The notes beneath the pieces were generated by a model that worked only from the letters and a program-made list of their open reading frames with translations, made no database searches and had not been told where the DNA came from. A program made the translations under genes and the position numbers. A DNA stretch of 64,000 nucleotides from Clostridia bacterium (GTDB lineage: Bacteria; Bacillota; Clostridia; Oscillospirales; CAG-272), in contig JAFTKJ010000020.1 of NCBI GenBank assembly GCA_017453305.1, positions 16,033 through 80,032 of the forward strand. Reading direction: 5' to 3'. Positions 34,369-43,805 of the stretch are shown one piece after another (the first letter of the stretch is position 1; the number at the start of each line of letters is the position of its first letter).

Positions 34369-37300
34369 TTAGAGTAAGATCTGTCGGATGCCGCCACCCG
34401 AAAAATCGACGGTTTCGACTCTCTGTGTTCCTTCTTTGCAGATGCGGAAGGGAACAGTGCCGATGCCCTGGAGGGTTGCCACGCCGTTTTGAATGGAGAG
34501 CACCTCTCCGTCCTCGTTTTCGGCAAGGATCGCAGCGTCGCGCGTGGCGACACATTTCAGCAAGATTCCAAAAGGTACGGGAATCTCGTAACGAGTCTTC
34601 CCCAAGCGAAGACGTGCATTCCGCAGAACATCGGGGGAATTGTACCAATCCACCGCAAGGAGGTAGATATGCGTCGTTTCGTCCTCCTGGCGGTATACGG
34701 TAAACTCCACGTCGTCGCCTGCCTCTGCCCAGATCGGCTCCCGGTCGACCGTCTTTTGACAAAGCGTTTGGATCTCTTTTTCGTAAAGTGCACGAATGGC
34801 GGGATGCGCGGGATATTCCTTTGCGTGGAATACCGTCAGCTCTCCCTTTCCAATGCGGTAAACACAAACCAGCGGCATTCCGCTGTCGGTATAGGCACGC
34901 ACCTCGTCGGGAGGCAGGGGATTGGTGCAAACGTTTAGCGCAACACCGCCAACGGTGTCTTTTTTGAATTTTGGAGCGCCCTGCGTCATCACGAGCGCAT
35001 TTTTCTTGACTGTGATGCTTCCGTCCAACAGTTCTTGACGGGAGGAGGTCACAGTCAAATGCGCATCGGTCAGCAATACACACCCGCCTTTTTGCAAATA
35101 GTCGGCATATTTCTTTGCGTCCTTTTGTTCGCATCGGTTGTATCCCATAAAGATCGCCGCGCCGTATTGCTGTAAGACTTCTGTTTTGCCTTCTGCGGGG
35201 ATCATGTCCAAATTTCCGTAAGGCGTTCCGCTGTGATAGCCCACGGGCTTGTCATCGGGGCATGGGTGCAGATAGATGGTGTCTACGGGGAGCGCTTTGG
35301 GATAGACAGCCGTAATCAGATCCCAGCTGTCCTCGGCAAGCGTTTGAGGATCTCCCCAATGTCCCCACGTCTTGTTTTTGCCAAAAAACGTGATGCCGTC
35401 GTCGCGTCCGTGAACAAAGGCGATAGGGGTATAAAAGCTTCCGCTTCTCGTATGCGTGGAAACGTATTTGTAAAAGTCTTGTTGCTGTGCAAGGTGATTT
35501 TTGCAGGCTTCTCCAAAGCGGTGATGGTGCTCGTAGTATTCCTCAAGGTGCCAAAGCCCCTCCTCCGTATTGATGTCGGTCGCGCCCTGCATATAGGAGG
35601 CATACAGTGCCAAACGGTAGCGGCGGTAGCGCGCAGGACTTTGGTGAGGGGTGGACGACCATTGTACTGCATGGTGGACGCCGTAGGCAGGCATGTTGTA
35701 TTCCTTTGCTACGCCGCGCAAAAATCCCATGATCGGCTCCATGGTCTGGTACATCGTTTCGGCACCGAGCCATGAGTATCCTGCCTCTGCCATGTATTTG
35801 AAGGTACATGCAGGTCCCGTGTGACGGGTATCCCGTGCTTCCTTTGAGACGCTGAGAGAGGCAACGTTCTTTTTGTGCTCGTCCCGGTAATCGTCAAGCA
35901 ACCGTCTGTCGGCATAAATGTTCATGCCGTCGTTACGGTAATGGTAGTTTCCGTTGCTGTATTGGGAGTTTGTGTGCGTGGGATCCTCCAAATACGCATA
36001 GTGCGTCAGATCGATCACCTGCTCGTCAAACAAACTTGTAGCATCCTTACGGTCCCAATAAAATTGCGCACCGTCACGCTCGTGCTGTTGAATACCGAGA
36101 AAGCCTTTGCCGCGCAACAGATTCTCGTCGGGCTGAGCGGAGATCCCGGGGAGCTCTCTGCCGTCGGTCATGAGCACATATTTCATATCAAGCTCTCTCA
36201 TCAGCTTGCAGAACTTTTTCAATACGACTTTGTTTAAAAGCTTGGTTCCGGACCAGCGGTAGGTGGGACGAATGGTAACGAGGTCGCCTATGCCGTTGGA
36301 AATATACCACGCAAGGTATTCCTCCATGCTTTCGTCATCTTGACAGATGTAGACCATATCTCCCGTTCCCGTGATCACACCGTCCTCTGTTTTTTGAACG
36401 ATCCGATCCACGCTTCCACTTGCCTCGCCGCCTGTCCACACAAGACGGAAGGCGGCGTTTTGGCAAAGCTTGTTGCAATCAAGAAGCATGCCATGAAGCC
36501 CCTTTTCCCGAAAGAACCATTCCTTTTTTGCGGAAAGGGCGTCTCCCTGCGTGATCAGCTCCACGCGAAGATTGGGGCGTTCGGTATGTACAAGCACTCG
36601 TGCTTTTCCGCCCACGGGGGCGGCATGAGACACGGCGAGGACAGAAAGCTCCGCGGCAGGTTGCTCAATGACACCCACCTCGTAAAAGGTGTAGGGCAGG
36701 GGATCGTGATAATCGGAGATGAGCTCGTAGGAGAGCGTGTTGTGCTCGGTAAGCGCTTTTTGGGGAAGCGTGATCTCCCACTCGGAATGTCTGTGACAGC
36801 GCTCGAAGACCTCGCCGCGATAGATCAGCTTGCCGTTCAGGCGTATCTTGAATTCGGGGAGTTCTTTGCGGCTGAGATACTGAGCAGCCCAATCCATGTG
36901 CGTGCAATCCTGCACGCTTTCGTTAAAGGAGGGCAAAAGATTTTGCCCCGATGCCGACAAAAAGGGTTGTTCAATATAGCACTCTCCGCGGTAGCCCTTT
37001 CCTTCAATAAACACGCCCACGTGCGCGGCGTTTTCGGGAATTTGAAGTGGAACACAAAGGCGCTTGCCTATATAGCTTCCTGCCGGAAAGTCGATCACTG
37101 TGCTTTGGTCGGCGGGAAATGCTATCTCACGGGGATCAATTCCCTCGCGCTTGAGGCGCACGTCTACTCGCATGCGGAGAAAACCGCCGTCCTTGAAGGA
37201 AAGCCCCTTTGCGCTGACGGTAATTCCTGCCTCCCATTCCGTTGGTACGGGATTCATATCCAGGTAGGAAAGGACGGGTTTCCACATGATCTTTTTGTAG

Positions 37301-37590
37301 ATCCGCTTCAAATAGTCCTCGTATTTGGCGCAGGTTAAGGAAAGGCAATATCTGTCCCTGATCGCATGCCTTGTGTCAAGTGCATCGGTGATCATATGAT
37401 ACAGACGTGGGCAGTCGGGCTCGTCCTTCCACAAATAATACTGTTCGGTTTCACCGACGGTGAAAAGACGATATTTTTTGTTTTTCTCGAGCTTCAGATC
37501 AAAGCAGACGTCAAAGCTTGACCCTTTGGGCCTGACCGTTACTCCGTTTGGTTCTCCGTCATAGATCTGCGTGTATTTTTCAAAGCTCAT
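34369..37590 (-). CDS. Large uncharacterised protein, probable glycoside hydrolase
   Basis: 1073 residues, ATG after AAGGAG, overlapping by four bases the stop of the AraC gene. There is no signal peptide. The first 400 residues look like two or three beta-sandwich domains. Residues about 420-780 read as a TIM barrel (DLVTIRPTYRWSGTKLLNK, MKYVLMTDGRELPG, AYGVHHAVQWSSTPHQ, GATDINTEEGLWHLEEYYEHH). The last 250 contain a GATase-like part (GAAIFMGYNRCEQKD, GGCVLLTDAHL) and a small sheet. Candidate catalytic acids are the E-E in INTEEGLW, but no known GH motif is recognised. It is probably regulated by the PocR-type AraC protein encoded directly upstream. Confidence 0.6.
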   Translation of the reverse strand: MSFEKYTQIYDGEPNGVTVRPKGSSFDVCFDLKLEKNKKYRLFTVGETEQYYLWKDEPDCPRLYHMITDALDTRHAIRDRYCLSLTCAKYEDYLKRIYKKIMWKPVLSYLDMNPVPTEWEAGITVSAKGLSFKDGGFLRMRVDVRLKREGIDPREIAFPADQSTVIDFPAGSYIGKRLCVPLQIPENAAHVGVFIEGKGYRGECYIEQPFLSASGQNLLPSFNESVQDCTHMDWAAQYLSRKELPEFKIRLNGKLIYRGEVFERCHRHSEWEITLPQKALTEHNTLSYELISDYHDPLPYTFYEVGVIEQPAAELSVLAVSHAAPVGGKARVLVHTERPNLRVELITQGDALSAKKEWFFREKGLHGMLLDCNKLCQNAAFRLVWTGGEASGSVDRIVQKTEDGVITGTGDMVYICQDDESMEEYLAWYISNGIGDLVTIRPTYRWSGTKLLNKVVLKKFCKLMRELDMKYVLMTDGRELPGISAQPDENLLRGKGFLGIQQHERDGAQFYWDRKDATSLFDEQVIDLTHYAYLEDPTHTNSQYSNGNYHYRNDGMNIYADRRLLDDYRDEHKKNVASLSVSKEARDTRHTGPACTFKYMAEAGYSWLGAETMYQTMEPIMGFLRGVAKEYNMPAYGVHHAVQWSSTPHQSPARYRRYRLALYASYMQGATDINTEEGLWHLEEYYEHHHRFGEACKNHLAQQQDFYKYVSTHTRSGSFYTPIAFVHGRDDGITFFGKNKTWGHWGDPQTLAEDSWDLITAVYPKALPVDTIYLHPCPDDKPVGYHSGTPYGNLDMIPAEGKTEVLQQYGAAIFMGYNRCEQKDAKKYADYLQKGGCVLLTDAHLTVTSSRQELLDGSITVKKNALVMTQGAPKFKKDTVGGVALNVCTNPLPPDEVRAYTDSGMPLVCVYRIGKGELTVFHAKEYPAHPAIRALYEKEIQTLCQKTVDREPIWAEAGDDVEFTVYRQEDETTHIYLLAVDWYNSPDVLRNARLRLGKTRYEIPVPFGILLKCVATRDAAILAENEDGEVLSIQNGVATLQGIGTVPFRICKEGTQRVETVDFSGGGIRQILL

Positions 37591-38435
37591 GATAAGTCTC
37601 CTTGAGATTGTTTCCGATATTGCAATGGTGTTTTTCCAACCTGCTTTTTAAAAAGTCGAATAAAGTAATTATAGTCGGGAAAGCCGCAGAGATTAGAGAT
37701 CTGCGTGACGTTAAGCTCGGGGTTGGAGTGCAATAATTCTTGCGACCGCTTTAATCGCTTTTGAATGATAAAGTCATTGACCGTTGTGTGAAACTCATTG
37801 TGAAATAAACGGTATGCTGCATTTTTGGAAAGGAAAAACGCATTGCAGATTTCATTCAAACCAATATTCTTTCCCAGGTGTTCTTCAACGTAACGCTCAA
37901 TTTTGATCGACAGCATACTGCGATGGTAGGTGATTAAGCCATCTACCCAAAAGGACTTGACAAGGATATCGACAATGTGGCAGAGTGCGTTCAGCTTTTC
38001 TTCGGAAACAATGGGAGTTTCTTCATAAAGCGTACGTAATAACTCCAAGGAGAGCCCGTATCTCTCGGCAATTTCCGGCAGCTTATCCGCAGAGGAATAT
38101 CTGCATTCTGCATCACGAAACTGTCCGATCTGGATATAAGCAATCAATACGTCGTCGTAAATAATGGGAAAAATCACTTCCATCAACCCCGCGTGACAGG
38201 TATAACGGCAGATCTTTCGATTTAAGGAAGCCTCCTTCATGTGAATGAAATCGGATTGATTGCAATGCTCAAGGCATTTTGCACAGGTGCGAATATGCTT
38301 ACAGTAGGATGAGTTGATCGAGGAGTGCGCAATGTCCTCCTCATAAGCGTTGTATAAATCAACGGCAATACCGGTGCTGTTGTAAAAATCGGACAGCACC
38401 TGTTCAAGCTTTTCTATATCAAATATATATTCCAT
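37587..38435 (-). CDS. AraC-family regulator with PocR-type cysteine-rich sensor
   Basis: 282 residues. The longest frame begins six codons earlier, but that start lies on the promoter -10 box; the ATG at 38435 is only six bases after TATAAT, so the message is predicted to be leaderless. The N-terminal sensor has YCKHIRTCAKCLEHCNQSD and CRYTCHAGLMEVIFPI, the cysteine pattern of PocR domains. The C-terminal half has the AraC double helix-turn-helix (QISNLCGFPDYNYFIRLFKKQVGKTPLQYRK). It forms an operon with the 1073-residue protein. Confidence 0.85.
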   Translation of the reverse strand: MEYIFDIEKLEQVLSDFYNSTGIAVDLYNAYEEDIAHSSINSSYCKHIRTCAKCLEHCNQSDFIHMKEASLNRKICRYTCHAGLMEVIFPIIYDDVLIAYIQIGQFRDAECRYSSADKLPEIAERYGLSLELLRTLYEETPIVSEEKLNALCHIVDILVKSFWVDGLITYHRSMLSIKIERYVEEHLGKNIGLNEICNAFFLSKNAAYRLFHNEFHTTVNDFIIQKRLKRSQELLHSNPELNVTQISNLCGFPDYNYFIRLFKKQVGKTPLQYRKQSQGDLS

Positions 38436-38441
38436 GCTTTC

Positions 38442-38470
38442 ATTATAGCGCACATATCAAAAAATGTCAA
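38442..38470 (-). promoter_or_regulatory. SigA-type promoter giving a leaderless AraC transcript
   Basis: TTGACA, 17-base spacer, TATAAT, then GAAAGC and the ATG. Confidence 0.85.
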
Positions 38471-38574
38471 TTATTTTTTTAGGTATCGGGAAAATAATGC
38501 TATTTTTGAAGAAAAAACTACTACGCAAAGAGAAAATTGAAACACTGCGCGAGAGCGCGTTCCATAATTGATAT

Positions 38575-38628
38575 AAAAAATCGGACACATCACATAGGAG
38601 TTACTCCCAAATGATGTGTCCGTTTTTT
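38575..38628 (-). terminator. Terminator of the araM-like gene, GGACACATCA family
   Basis: TCGGACACATCA/TGATGTGTCCG outer stem, inner GGAG/CTCC stem, A and T tracts outside. Confidence 0.85.
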
Positions 38629-38680
38629 GATTTCTTTTGAAAAAGGCGCGTTGGGTGAGGTGGTTCTCCACCAACTGCTT

Positions 38681-39856
38681 TTATAATCGCTCCAGCAAAA
38701 GGTCGGTTGCACGGTTAGCGTATTCTTCAAACTTGCCGTGATCGCGCAGATAGAACAGAATGGTGTAGCGGTCACGCATGATGAGTGCACGGTGAATCCC
38801 GTCCAAAATCTCTTGACGGTCGGTGACCGTGGGCGGAACCTTCATTTTGATGCAAAACTCCTCAACCGCATTAAAGTAGGGGAGATAACGTGTGATCAGT
38901 CGCTTCAAATGCTCGTCGTCGGTCTCCTCCAGGAGCATTTGATACATGATTGCAATGAGGCGTGTTGCCTCGCAGACCTCCAAGCCGTGCAGATGCGGTG
39001 ATCTTCCTTTTTCAAGGTCAAAAAGCTCCCATGCGTGCGCCACGATGTGCTCCGAGCCCGATGCGGGACGGGAGTTTCCTGTGAACGCCATGCCAAGTCC
39101 CGTAACGAGAAAGCCCTCCATGATGTTTTTGATGCTGACGGGATCGCGTTGCTCCAGCGCGTATCCGTTTTCCAGGCACTTGTTCGTTGCGTCCAGCACG
39201 TCTGCCGCAATTTTGTCGCAAAAATATTCACCGCTGTAATCGCGTGCAAGCTCCCAATCGAGCAACCCCGTATATTTACCGAACATATCGCCAATTCCCG
39301 CAAGGATCATATCCCACGGGGCGTCCTTGAGCACGTCAAGGTCGCCGATAATATACTTTGGCGTGGTTGCCTGAACGGTGGACTTGGTGCCATCATGCAG
39401 AAAAGGGGTTCCCGCAGAGGCGTAGCCGTCCATAGAAGGTGCCGTTCCCACCACGGCATAGGGGAGATGCAGGCGATAGGAGGCAAGGCGGCAGGAATCG
39501 TTGATGGTTCCCGATCCGACCGCAAGAATGAGATCGGGGAGGGGAGAGTATTCAAAAATGTTGGATTTTGCCGCATGATCGTGTGCGTAAAGAACGATCT
39601 CCCCAAGTGTTTCAAAGTTGGGAAGGACGATGTTACGGTCAATGACGTGCGTTGCGTGATGCATTCCGTGCTCCTTGAGGATCGCCTCAACGCGCGCGCC
39701 CGCCACGCGATAGGTGTTTTGGTCCGCCACTACGTAAACGCGGTGATAATCCTTGAGGATAGCAGGGATCTTCTCAATTGCACCTTGTGAAATATCGTAA
39801 CCCTCAAGAGGGGCGCGGTGCTTTTTTTGTGCACAGCCGCATGTAAATTCAATCAT
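38681..39856 (-). CDS. AraM-type sn-glycerol-1-phosphate dehydrogenase family protein
   Basis: 391 residues, ATG after AAAGGAT. The NAD-binding segment is LILAVGSGTINDSCRLASY. The metal ligands expected in AraM/EgsA are visible: the aspartate in LAGIGDMFGKYTG and histidines in SGSEHIVAHAWE and LHGLEVCEA. TAPSMDGYAS is a family hallmark. Characterised members reduce dihydroxyacetone phosphate to glycerol 1-phosphate; in sugar loci the true substrate may differ. It is divergent from the GH20 gene with about 30 bases between promoters. Confidence 0.85.
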   Translation of the reverse strand: MIEFTCGCAQKKHRAPLEGYDISQGAIEKIPAILKDYHRVYVVADQNTYRVAGARVEAILKEHGMHHATHVIDRNIVLPNFETLGEIVLYAHDHAAKSNIFEYSPLPDLILAVGSGTINDSCRLASYRLHLPYAVVGTAPSMDGYASAGTPFLHDGTKSTVQATTPKYIIGDLDVLKDAPWDMILAGIGDMFGKYTGLLDWELARDYSGEYFCDKIAADVLDATNKCLENGYALEQRDPVSIKNIMEGFLVTGLGMAFTGNSRPASGSEHIVAHAWELFDLEKGRSPHLHGLEVCEATRLIAIMYQMLLEETDDEHLKRLITRYLPYFNAVEEFCIKMKVPPTVTDRQEILDGIHRALIMRDRYTILFYLRDHGKFEEYANRATDLLLERL

Positions 39857-39919
39857 GGAAACAATCCTTTCTCAAACGTGCGGACAACCGTAAACGGCAG
39901 GCGCGTGTATTGTTCCTTC

Positions 39920-39948
39920 ATTATAAACGAAATCCGCAAAAATGTCAA
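39920..39948 (-). promoter_or_regulatory. SigA-type promoter of the araM-like gene
   Basis: TTGACA, 17-base spacer, TATAAT. Confidence 0.88.
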
Positions 39949-39979
39949 GGGTTAAATTTGCTGTTTGCAGGAAAATGGA

Positions 39980-40008
39980 TTGACAACTGATTTTCTTTCT
40001 GATATAAT
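39980..40008 (+). promoter_or_regulatory. SigA-type promoter of the GH20 gene
   Basis: TTGACA, 17-base spacer, TATAAT. Confidence 0.88.
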
Positions 40009-40044
40009 GGTGGAAACAGAATTCTTTCTTGAGGAGGATATGTC

Positions 40045-41931
40045 ATGAAGTTTGCATTCAAACAAGCCGATGGATTGTTGGGAGGCATAAGCCTGCTTGC
40101 ACAGGATCTTGATATTACGCTCGTCAATGATCACGCGGATGTCGTTGTGTCGGTGGAAGAGCGTGGAAAGGATATTCTATCGGTCACGCTTGACGGTCGG
40201 TGTGCGCGTATTGTTTACGGTGGTGGGAAGGCAAGATTTTTCCGTGGCCTTGCGTTTTTGGTTGACGCAGTCAAGCGCGGCGAGAAAACGTACACGCTTT
40301 CCGAATCTCCCATCTTCAAGCTCAACGGCGCTATGGCGAGTACAGGCGGTGCTGTCATGAAGGTCAGCACCGTGAAAACAATGCTTCGAAAAATGGCACT
40401 GATGGGTCTCAATATGTATATGTTGTATACTGAGGATACCTACGAAATAGAGGGGAGACCTTATTTCGGATATATGCGCGGAAGATATACGAAGGAAGAG
40501 ATTCGGGAGATCGATGCCTATGCGCTTGCGCTTGGCATTGAGCTGATCCCTTGCATTCAGGTGCTCGGTCATCTGGCATCTCATTTGAAATGGGATGCGG
40601 CTGCGGCTTACAGAGATACGGCAAGTGTAATGCTTGTGGGAGCAGACGAAACGTATCGGCTGATCGAGGATATGCTCAAAACCGTGAAGGAGTGCTTTAC
40701 CACAAAAAGAGTCCACGTGGGAATGGATGAGACCAAGGACGTCGGGCTTGGAACGTATTTGAAGCTGAATGGATACAGACCTCAGGAGGATATTTACTTC
40801 GAGCATCTTGGTCGTGTTATCAAAATGGCAGAGGCAGAGGGGCTTGAGCCTATGATGTGGAGCGATATGTTCTTTCGCCTGGCAGGCAAGGATCTCTCGC
40901 GTTTGAACGACTACGACATGCGCGTCGAGTTCACCGATGAGATCAAGGCAAAGATCCCGAAGGGGATCCAACAGGTGTTCTGGGATTACTACCAGGAGGA
41001 TGAGGAATATTACAGAGTCAACCTGAAAAAGCATCACGACCTGTTTGGCAAGAAAGATACGCTGTTTGCAGGCGGAATTTGGTTGTGGAGCGGATGCGGA
41101 CCTCTTTTTGAAAGATCTGTTAGATTCTCAATACCGGCACTGAACGTTTGTCGGGAGATGGGCGTCAAAGAGATCATTGCAACGATCTGGGGAGGGAATG
41201 AATCTGATTTGATCCTGTCTCTTGCGGGACTTGCATGGTATGCGGATTATGAGTATAAGGGCGGGTTCGATCTTGACAGCGCAAAAGAGTGCTTTAGAGT
41301 CGCTTGCAACGCTGACTATGATGATATTATGAAAACGGAGCTGTGCCAGCATCCGAACGGAGACCTGATGAGCTTGTCGCGTGCGTTACTACATAATGAT
41401 CCTCTGATAGGCCTTGTTGATAAGCATATCAGAGATCTTGATACGGTTACGTATTATAAAAACGCATGCGAAAAGATGATGTCTCACGGACACCTCGGTA
41501 TTTTTGCCGAGGCGTATGACGTTACGCTGAAGCTGACGTCGCTCTTGGAGAATAAGGCAAACTTTGGAGTTAGGCTGAAGGCGGCATACGATAGCGGAAA
41601 TAAAGAAGCTCTTCTGCCGTTTGTGACCGAATGCGACGTCATCATCGAGAAAATGAGAGCATTCAGAGAGGCACATTACAAGGCGTGGATGCTTCATAAC
41701 AAGCCGTTTGGTTGGGAAGTTAAGGATATCCATTACGGCGCTACGATCGCAAGATTTGAAACGGCAAAGAAGCGCATTGCGGCGTATATTGCGGGTGAGA
41801 TCGATACGATCGAGGAGCTGGCGGAAGAAAGACTGTATCTGATCGATACTCCAAACGAGGATGACCGTTTCGGCGAAATGTTCCTTTGGATGCAATTTTC
41901 GAAATATGCAACTGCCGCTAACTTGTTATAA
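40045..41931 (+). CDS. GH20 beta-N-acetylhexosaminidase
   Basis: 628 residues, ATG after GAGGAGG. An N-terminal GH20b-like domain (VVVSVEERG, RFFRGLAFLVDAV) precedes the barrel: MALMGLNMYMLYTEDTYE, LIPCIQVLGHLASHLKW and KRVHVGMDETKDVGLG, in which D-E is the substrate-assisted catalytic pair. The last 200 residues are helical. No signal peptide, so it cleaves terminal GlcNAc or GalNAc from imported oligosaccharides. NagA, the NagB-like protein and the PIG-L deacetylase in this window fit the same amino-sugar theme. Confidence 0.87.
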   Translation: MKFAFKQADGLLGGISLLAQDLDITLVNDHADVVVSVEERGKDILSVTLDGRCARIVYGGGKARFFRGLAFLVDAVKRGEKTYTLSESPIFKLNGAMASTGGAVMKVSTVKTMLRKMALMGLNMYMLYTEDTYEIEGRPYFGYMRGRYTKEEIREIDAYALALGIELIPCIQVLGHLASHLKWDAAAAYRDTASVMLVGADETYRLIEDMLKTVKECFTTKRVHVGMDETKDVGLGTYLKLNGYRPQEDIYFEHLGRVIKMAEAEGLEPMMWSDMFFRLAGKDLSRLNDYDMRVEFTDEIKAKIPKGIQQVFWDYYQEDEEYYRVNLKKHHDLFGKKDTLFAGGIWLWSGCGPLFERSVRFSIPALNVCREMGVKEIIATIWGGNESDLILSLAGLAWYADYEYKGGFDLDSAKECFRVACNADYDDIMKTELCQHPNGDLMSLSRALLHNDPLIGLVDKHIRDLDTVTYYKNACEKMMSHGHLGIFAEAYDVTLKLTSLLENKANFGVRLKAAYDSGNKEALLPFVTECDVIIEKMRAFREAHYKAWMLHNKPFGWEVKDIHYGATIARFETAKKRIAAYIAGEIDTIEELAEERLYLIDTPNEDDRFGEMFLWMQFSKYATAANLL

Positions 41932-41973
41932 GGAATTGCGTTCTCCAAGTGGCGTAATCCTCTCGCTTTTGAT

Positions 41974-42029
41974 ATAAAAATAGGACACATCACGTAGGAG
42001 TAACTCCAAAATGATGTGTCCCATTTTTT
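41974..42029. terminator. Terminator between convergent genes, GGACACATCA family
   Basis: AGGACACATCA/TGATGTGTCC stem with inner GGAG/CTCC, A-run before and T-run after. Confidence 0.85.
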
Positions 42030-42039
42030 TGAGCTTGTG

Positions 42040-42645
42040 TTATACTTCGAATTCCATCAAGCCGAAGCACTCCGGACTGTGGAAGGTGAGGGGACTCTGA
42101 TCGATAGGATTCCAGGACAAATAATTAGCGGGGACGGTCAAGTCGGCACACTTATAGCAGTTGGCACGCACCGTTTTCCCTTTTTTGATCTCAAAATCCG
42201 GAAAAAATCTGTGAATGAGTCGATAGGGAACAGTGTAAAATATTTCCCATCCCGTATCGGTGCGAGATATTTTGGGAGCAAACAGCACGTCTGCGTCGTT
42301 GTGGATCAATCGTGTGCGATCGGATCTGCTTCTTCCCAGCCCGAGAAACAGACAACCGTTGGAATTGAATTCGATATTGAAATATCGCGTATCCCCCTCC
42401 ATGGGTGAGAAAAAGAATTCCAGACAGCTGTCCAGATAAGGGGCGCCCAGGGGACCGGTCTCTACCGCCCTTACGTCGTCGTTTTCTGACCACAAATGCA
42501 CTTGGATACCGTCATCGTTATAACAGATCTGAGCAAACGCGCAAATCTCCGGGGGCGTATCGAGATATTTGCATCCGATTTCCAAACGCTCTACTGCCGA
42601 CCAATCGATTTCGCGGTCCGCTTTTTTGATTTGATAGTATTTCAC
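42040..42645 (-). CDS. CBM9-like carbohydrate-binding protein
   Basis: 201 residues, GTG start seven bases after GGAGG. The pattern of CBM9-like/DOMON-type sandwiches is visible: AFAQICYNDDGIQVHLWSEN, LDSCLEFFFSP, YFNIEFNSNGCLFLG and the C-terminal YLSWNPIDQSPLTFHSPECFGLMEF. The protein stands alone, without a catalytic domain or signal peptide, as is common for this family in clostridial genomes. It may bind a sugar in the cytoplasm or act as a small lectin-like regulator; the role is unknown. Confidence 0.75.
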   Translation of the reverse strand: MKYYQIKKADREIDWSAVERLEIGCKYLDTPPEICAFAQICYNDDGIQVHLWSENDDVRAVETGPLGAPYLDSCLEFFFSPMEGDTRYFNIEFNSNGCLFLGLGRSRSDRTRLIHNDADVLFAPKISRTDTGWEIFYTVPYRLIHRFFPDFEIKKGKTVRANCYKCADLTVPANYLSWNPIDQSPLTFHSPECFGLMEFEV

Positions 42646-42680
42646 GTTTTTTCCTCCATTTCAATCGTATCTGTGTGATC

Positions 42681-42709
42681 ATTGTATCATAAAACGCGCC
42701 GAAAGTCAA
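42681..42709 (-). promoter_or_regulatory. SigA-type promoter of the CBM9-like gene
   Basis: TTGACT, 17-base spacer, TACAAT. Confidence 0.75.
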
Positions 42710-42727
42710 GAGCTCAAAGAGGATTGA

Positions 42728-43636
42728 TTATTCTCGAGCCACGAAGCGGAGCGGCTTTTTATTGGATTTTCGCTTGCGATATTCCAGGGGAGATTCGCCT
42801 GTGACACGTTTGAAAACCTTGGAAAAATAATTGGGAGTATCGAAGGCGTACTTTGAGGCGATTTCCGTGATCGAGAGATCGGTGTCGCGCAGATCCTTTT
42901 TTGCACACTCGATCTTCATGCTGATGAAATAGGACATGATCGTGCGTCCCGTAGAGATCTTGAACTGGCGGAACAGGTAGGATTTATTGTAGTTGAGTGT
43001 TTTCGAAATGTCGGCAATCGAGATGCTTTCACACAGATGCGCGCCAAGGTATTCCTTGATACGATTGGAAAGGTGATTGTCAATTTCCTCTTTCATCAAA
43101 AATACAGATTCCGTATCGTTCCTTTCGACCTCATCACGCATGATGTGGATTAAGAGAAGCTCCAGCAGGTTTTTAATGATCTGCTGTCCGCCCAAAGAGG
43201 GACGGGAGCGCAGAGGCATTTTCTTCATTTCAGGATCGGAGCGGGGGATGTCAAAGACCTTGCGGCTTTCCTCGATGATCTTGTAGATATAACGGCTCAG
43301 ATCCTTTCCAAGGCGTATCTGCTGACCTTCAAAAAATCGCATTGCTTCACTTTTGCATTCAAAGGAGATGATAAAAATATCGGGTGACAGTTCGCGCTTT
43401 GCCGTATGTACATGGTATTCGTTTGGCTTGTGGAACAGAATTTCCCCCTCCCGCAGGTACTGTTCTTGCCCATCGACCGTGAAGGCGAGCGTTCCGCGGT
43501 CGACATAAACCAATTCCCAGAAATCGTGCGACTCCCCGTGCTCCTCGAATGCACCGTATTCAAAATAGTGAATGGTGACCAGCTTGTTGATCACCAACAG
43601 ATTTTCCAGCTTGTGTCGATAATACGTATGCGTCAT
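42728..43636 (-). CDS. AraC-family regulator, predicted leaderless
   Basis: 302 residues. The start ATG at 43636 lies six bases beyond the -10 box TATACT and has no ribosome site; the in-frame extension upstream overlaps the promoter. The N-terminal cupin has SHDFWELVYVDRGTLAFTVDG and ILFHKPNEYHVH. The C-terminal part ends ITEIASKYAFDTPNYFSKVFKRVTGESPLEYRKRK. It is divergent from the PIG-L/NagB-like genes, its likely targets. Confidence 0.87.
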   Translation of the reverse strand: MTHTYYRHKLENLLVINKLVTIHYFEYGAFEEHGESHDFWELVYVDRGTLAFTVDGQEQYLREGEILFHKPNEYHVHTAKRELSPDIFIISFECKSEAMRFFEGQQIRLGKDLSRYIYKIIEESRKVFDIPRSDPEMKKMPLRSRPSLGGQQIIKNLLELLLIHIMRDEVERNDTESVFLMKEEIDNHLSNRIKEYLGAHLCESISIADISKTLNYNKSYLFRQFKISTGRTIMSYFISMKIECAKKDLRDTDLSITEIASKYAFDTPNYFSKVFKRVTGESPLEYRKRKSNKKPLRFVARE

Positions 43637-43642
43637 GCTATC

Positions 43643-43671
43643 AGTATACCACATTTCGGAAAAGGTGTCAA
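43643..43671 (-). promoter_or_regulatory. SigA-type promoter giving a leaderless AraC transcript
   Basis: TTGACA, 17-base spacer, TATACT, then GATAGC and the ATG. Confidence 0.82.
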
Positions 43672-43731
43672 TAAATATTATAGAAATATTTAACTGTGTA
43701 TTATTTTACTCTTTTTGTAAACTTGCGTCCA

Positions 43732-43760
43732 TTGTACTTTCGGAAAGAAAATGATATACT
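43732..43760 (+). promoter_or_regulatory. SigA-type promoter of the PIG-L/NagB-like operon
   Basis: TTGTAC, 17-base spacer, TATACT. Confidence 0.7.
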
Positions 43761-43805
43761 GTTTTCAGTAGCCGACTACGGCTTTGGAAAGGAGTGCTTA
43801 TTATT

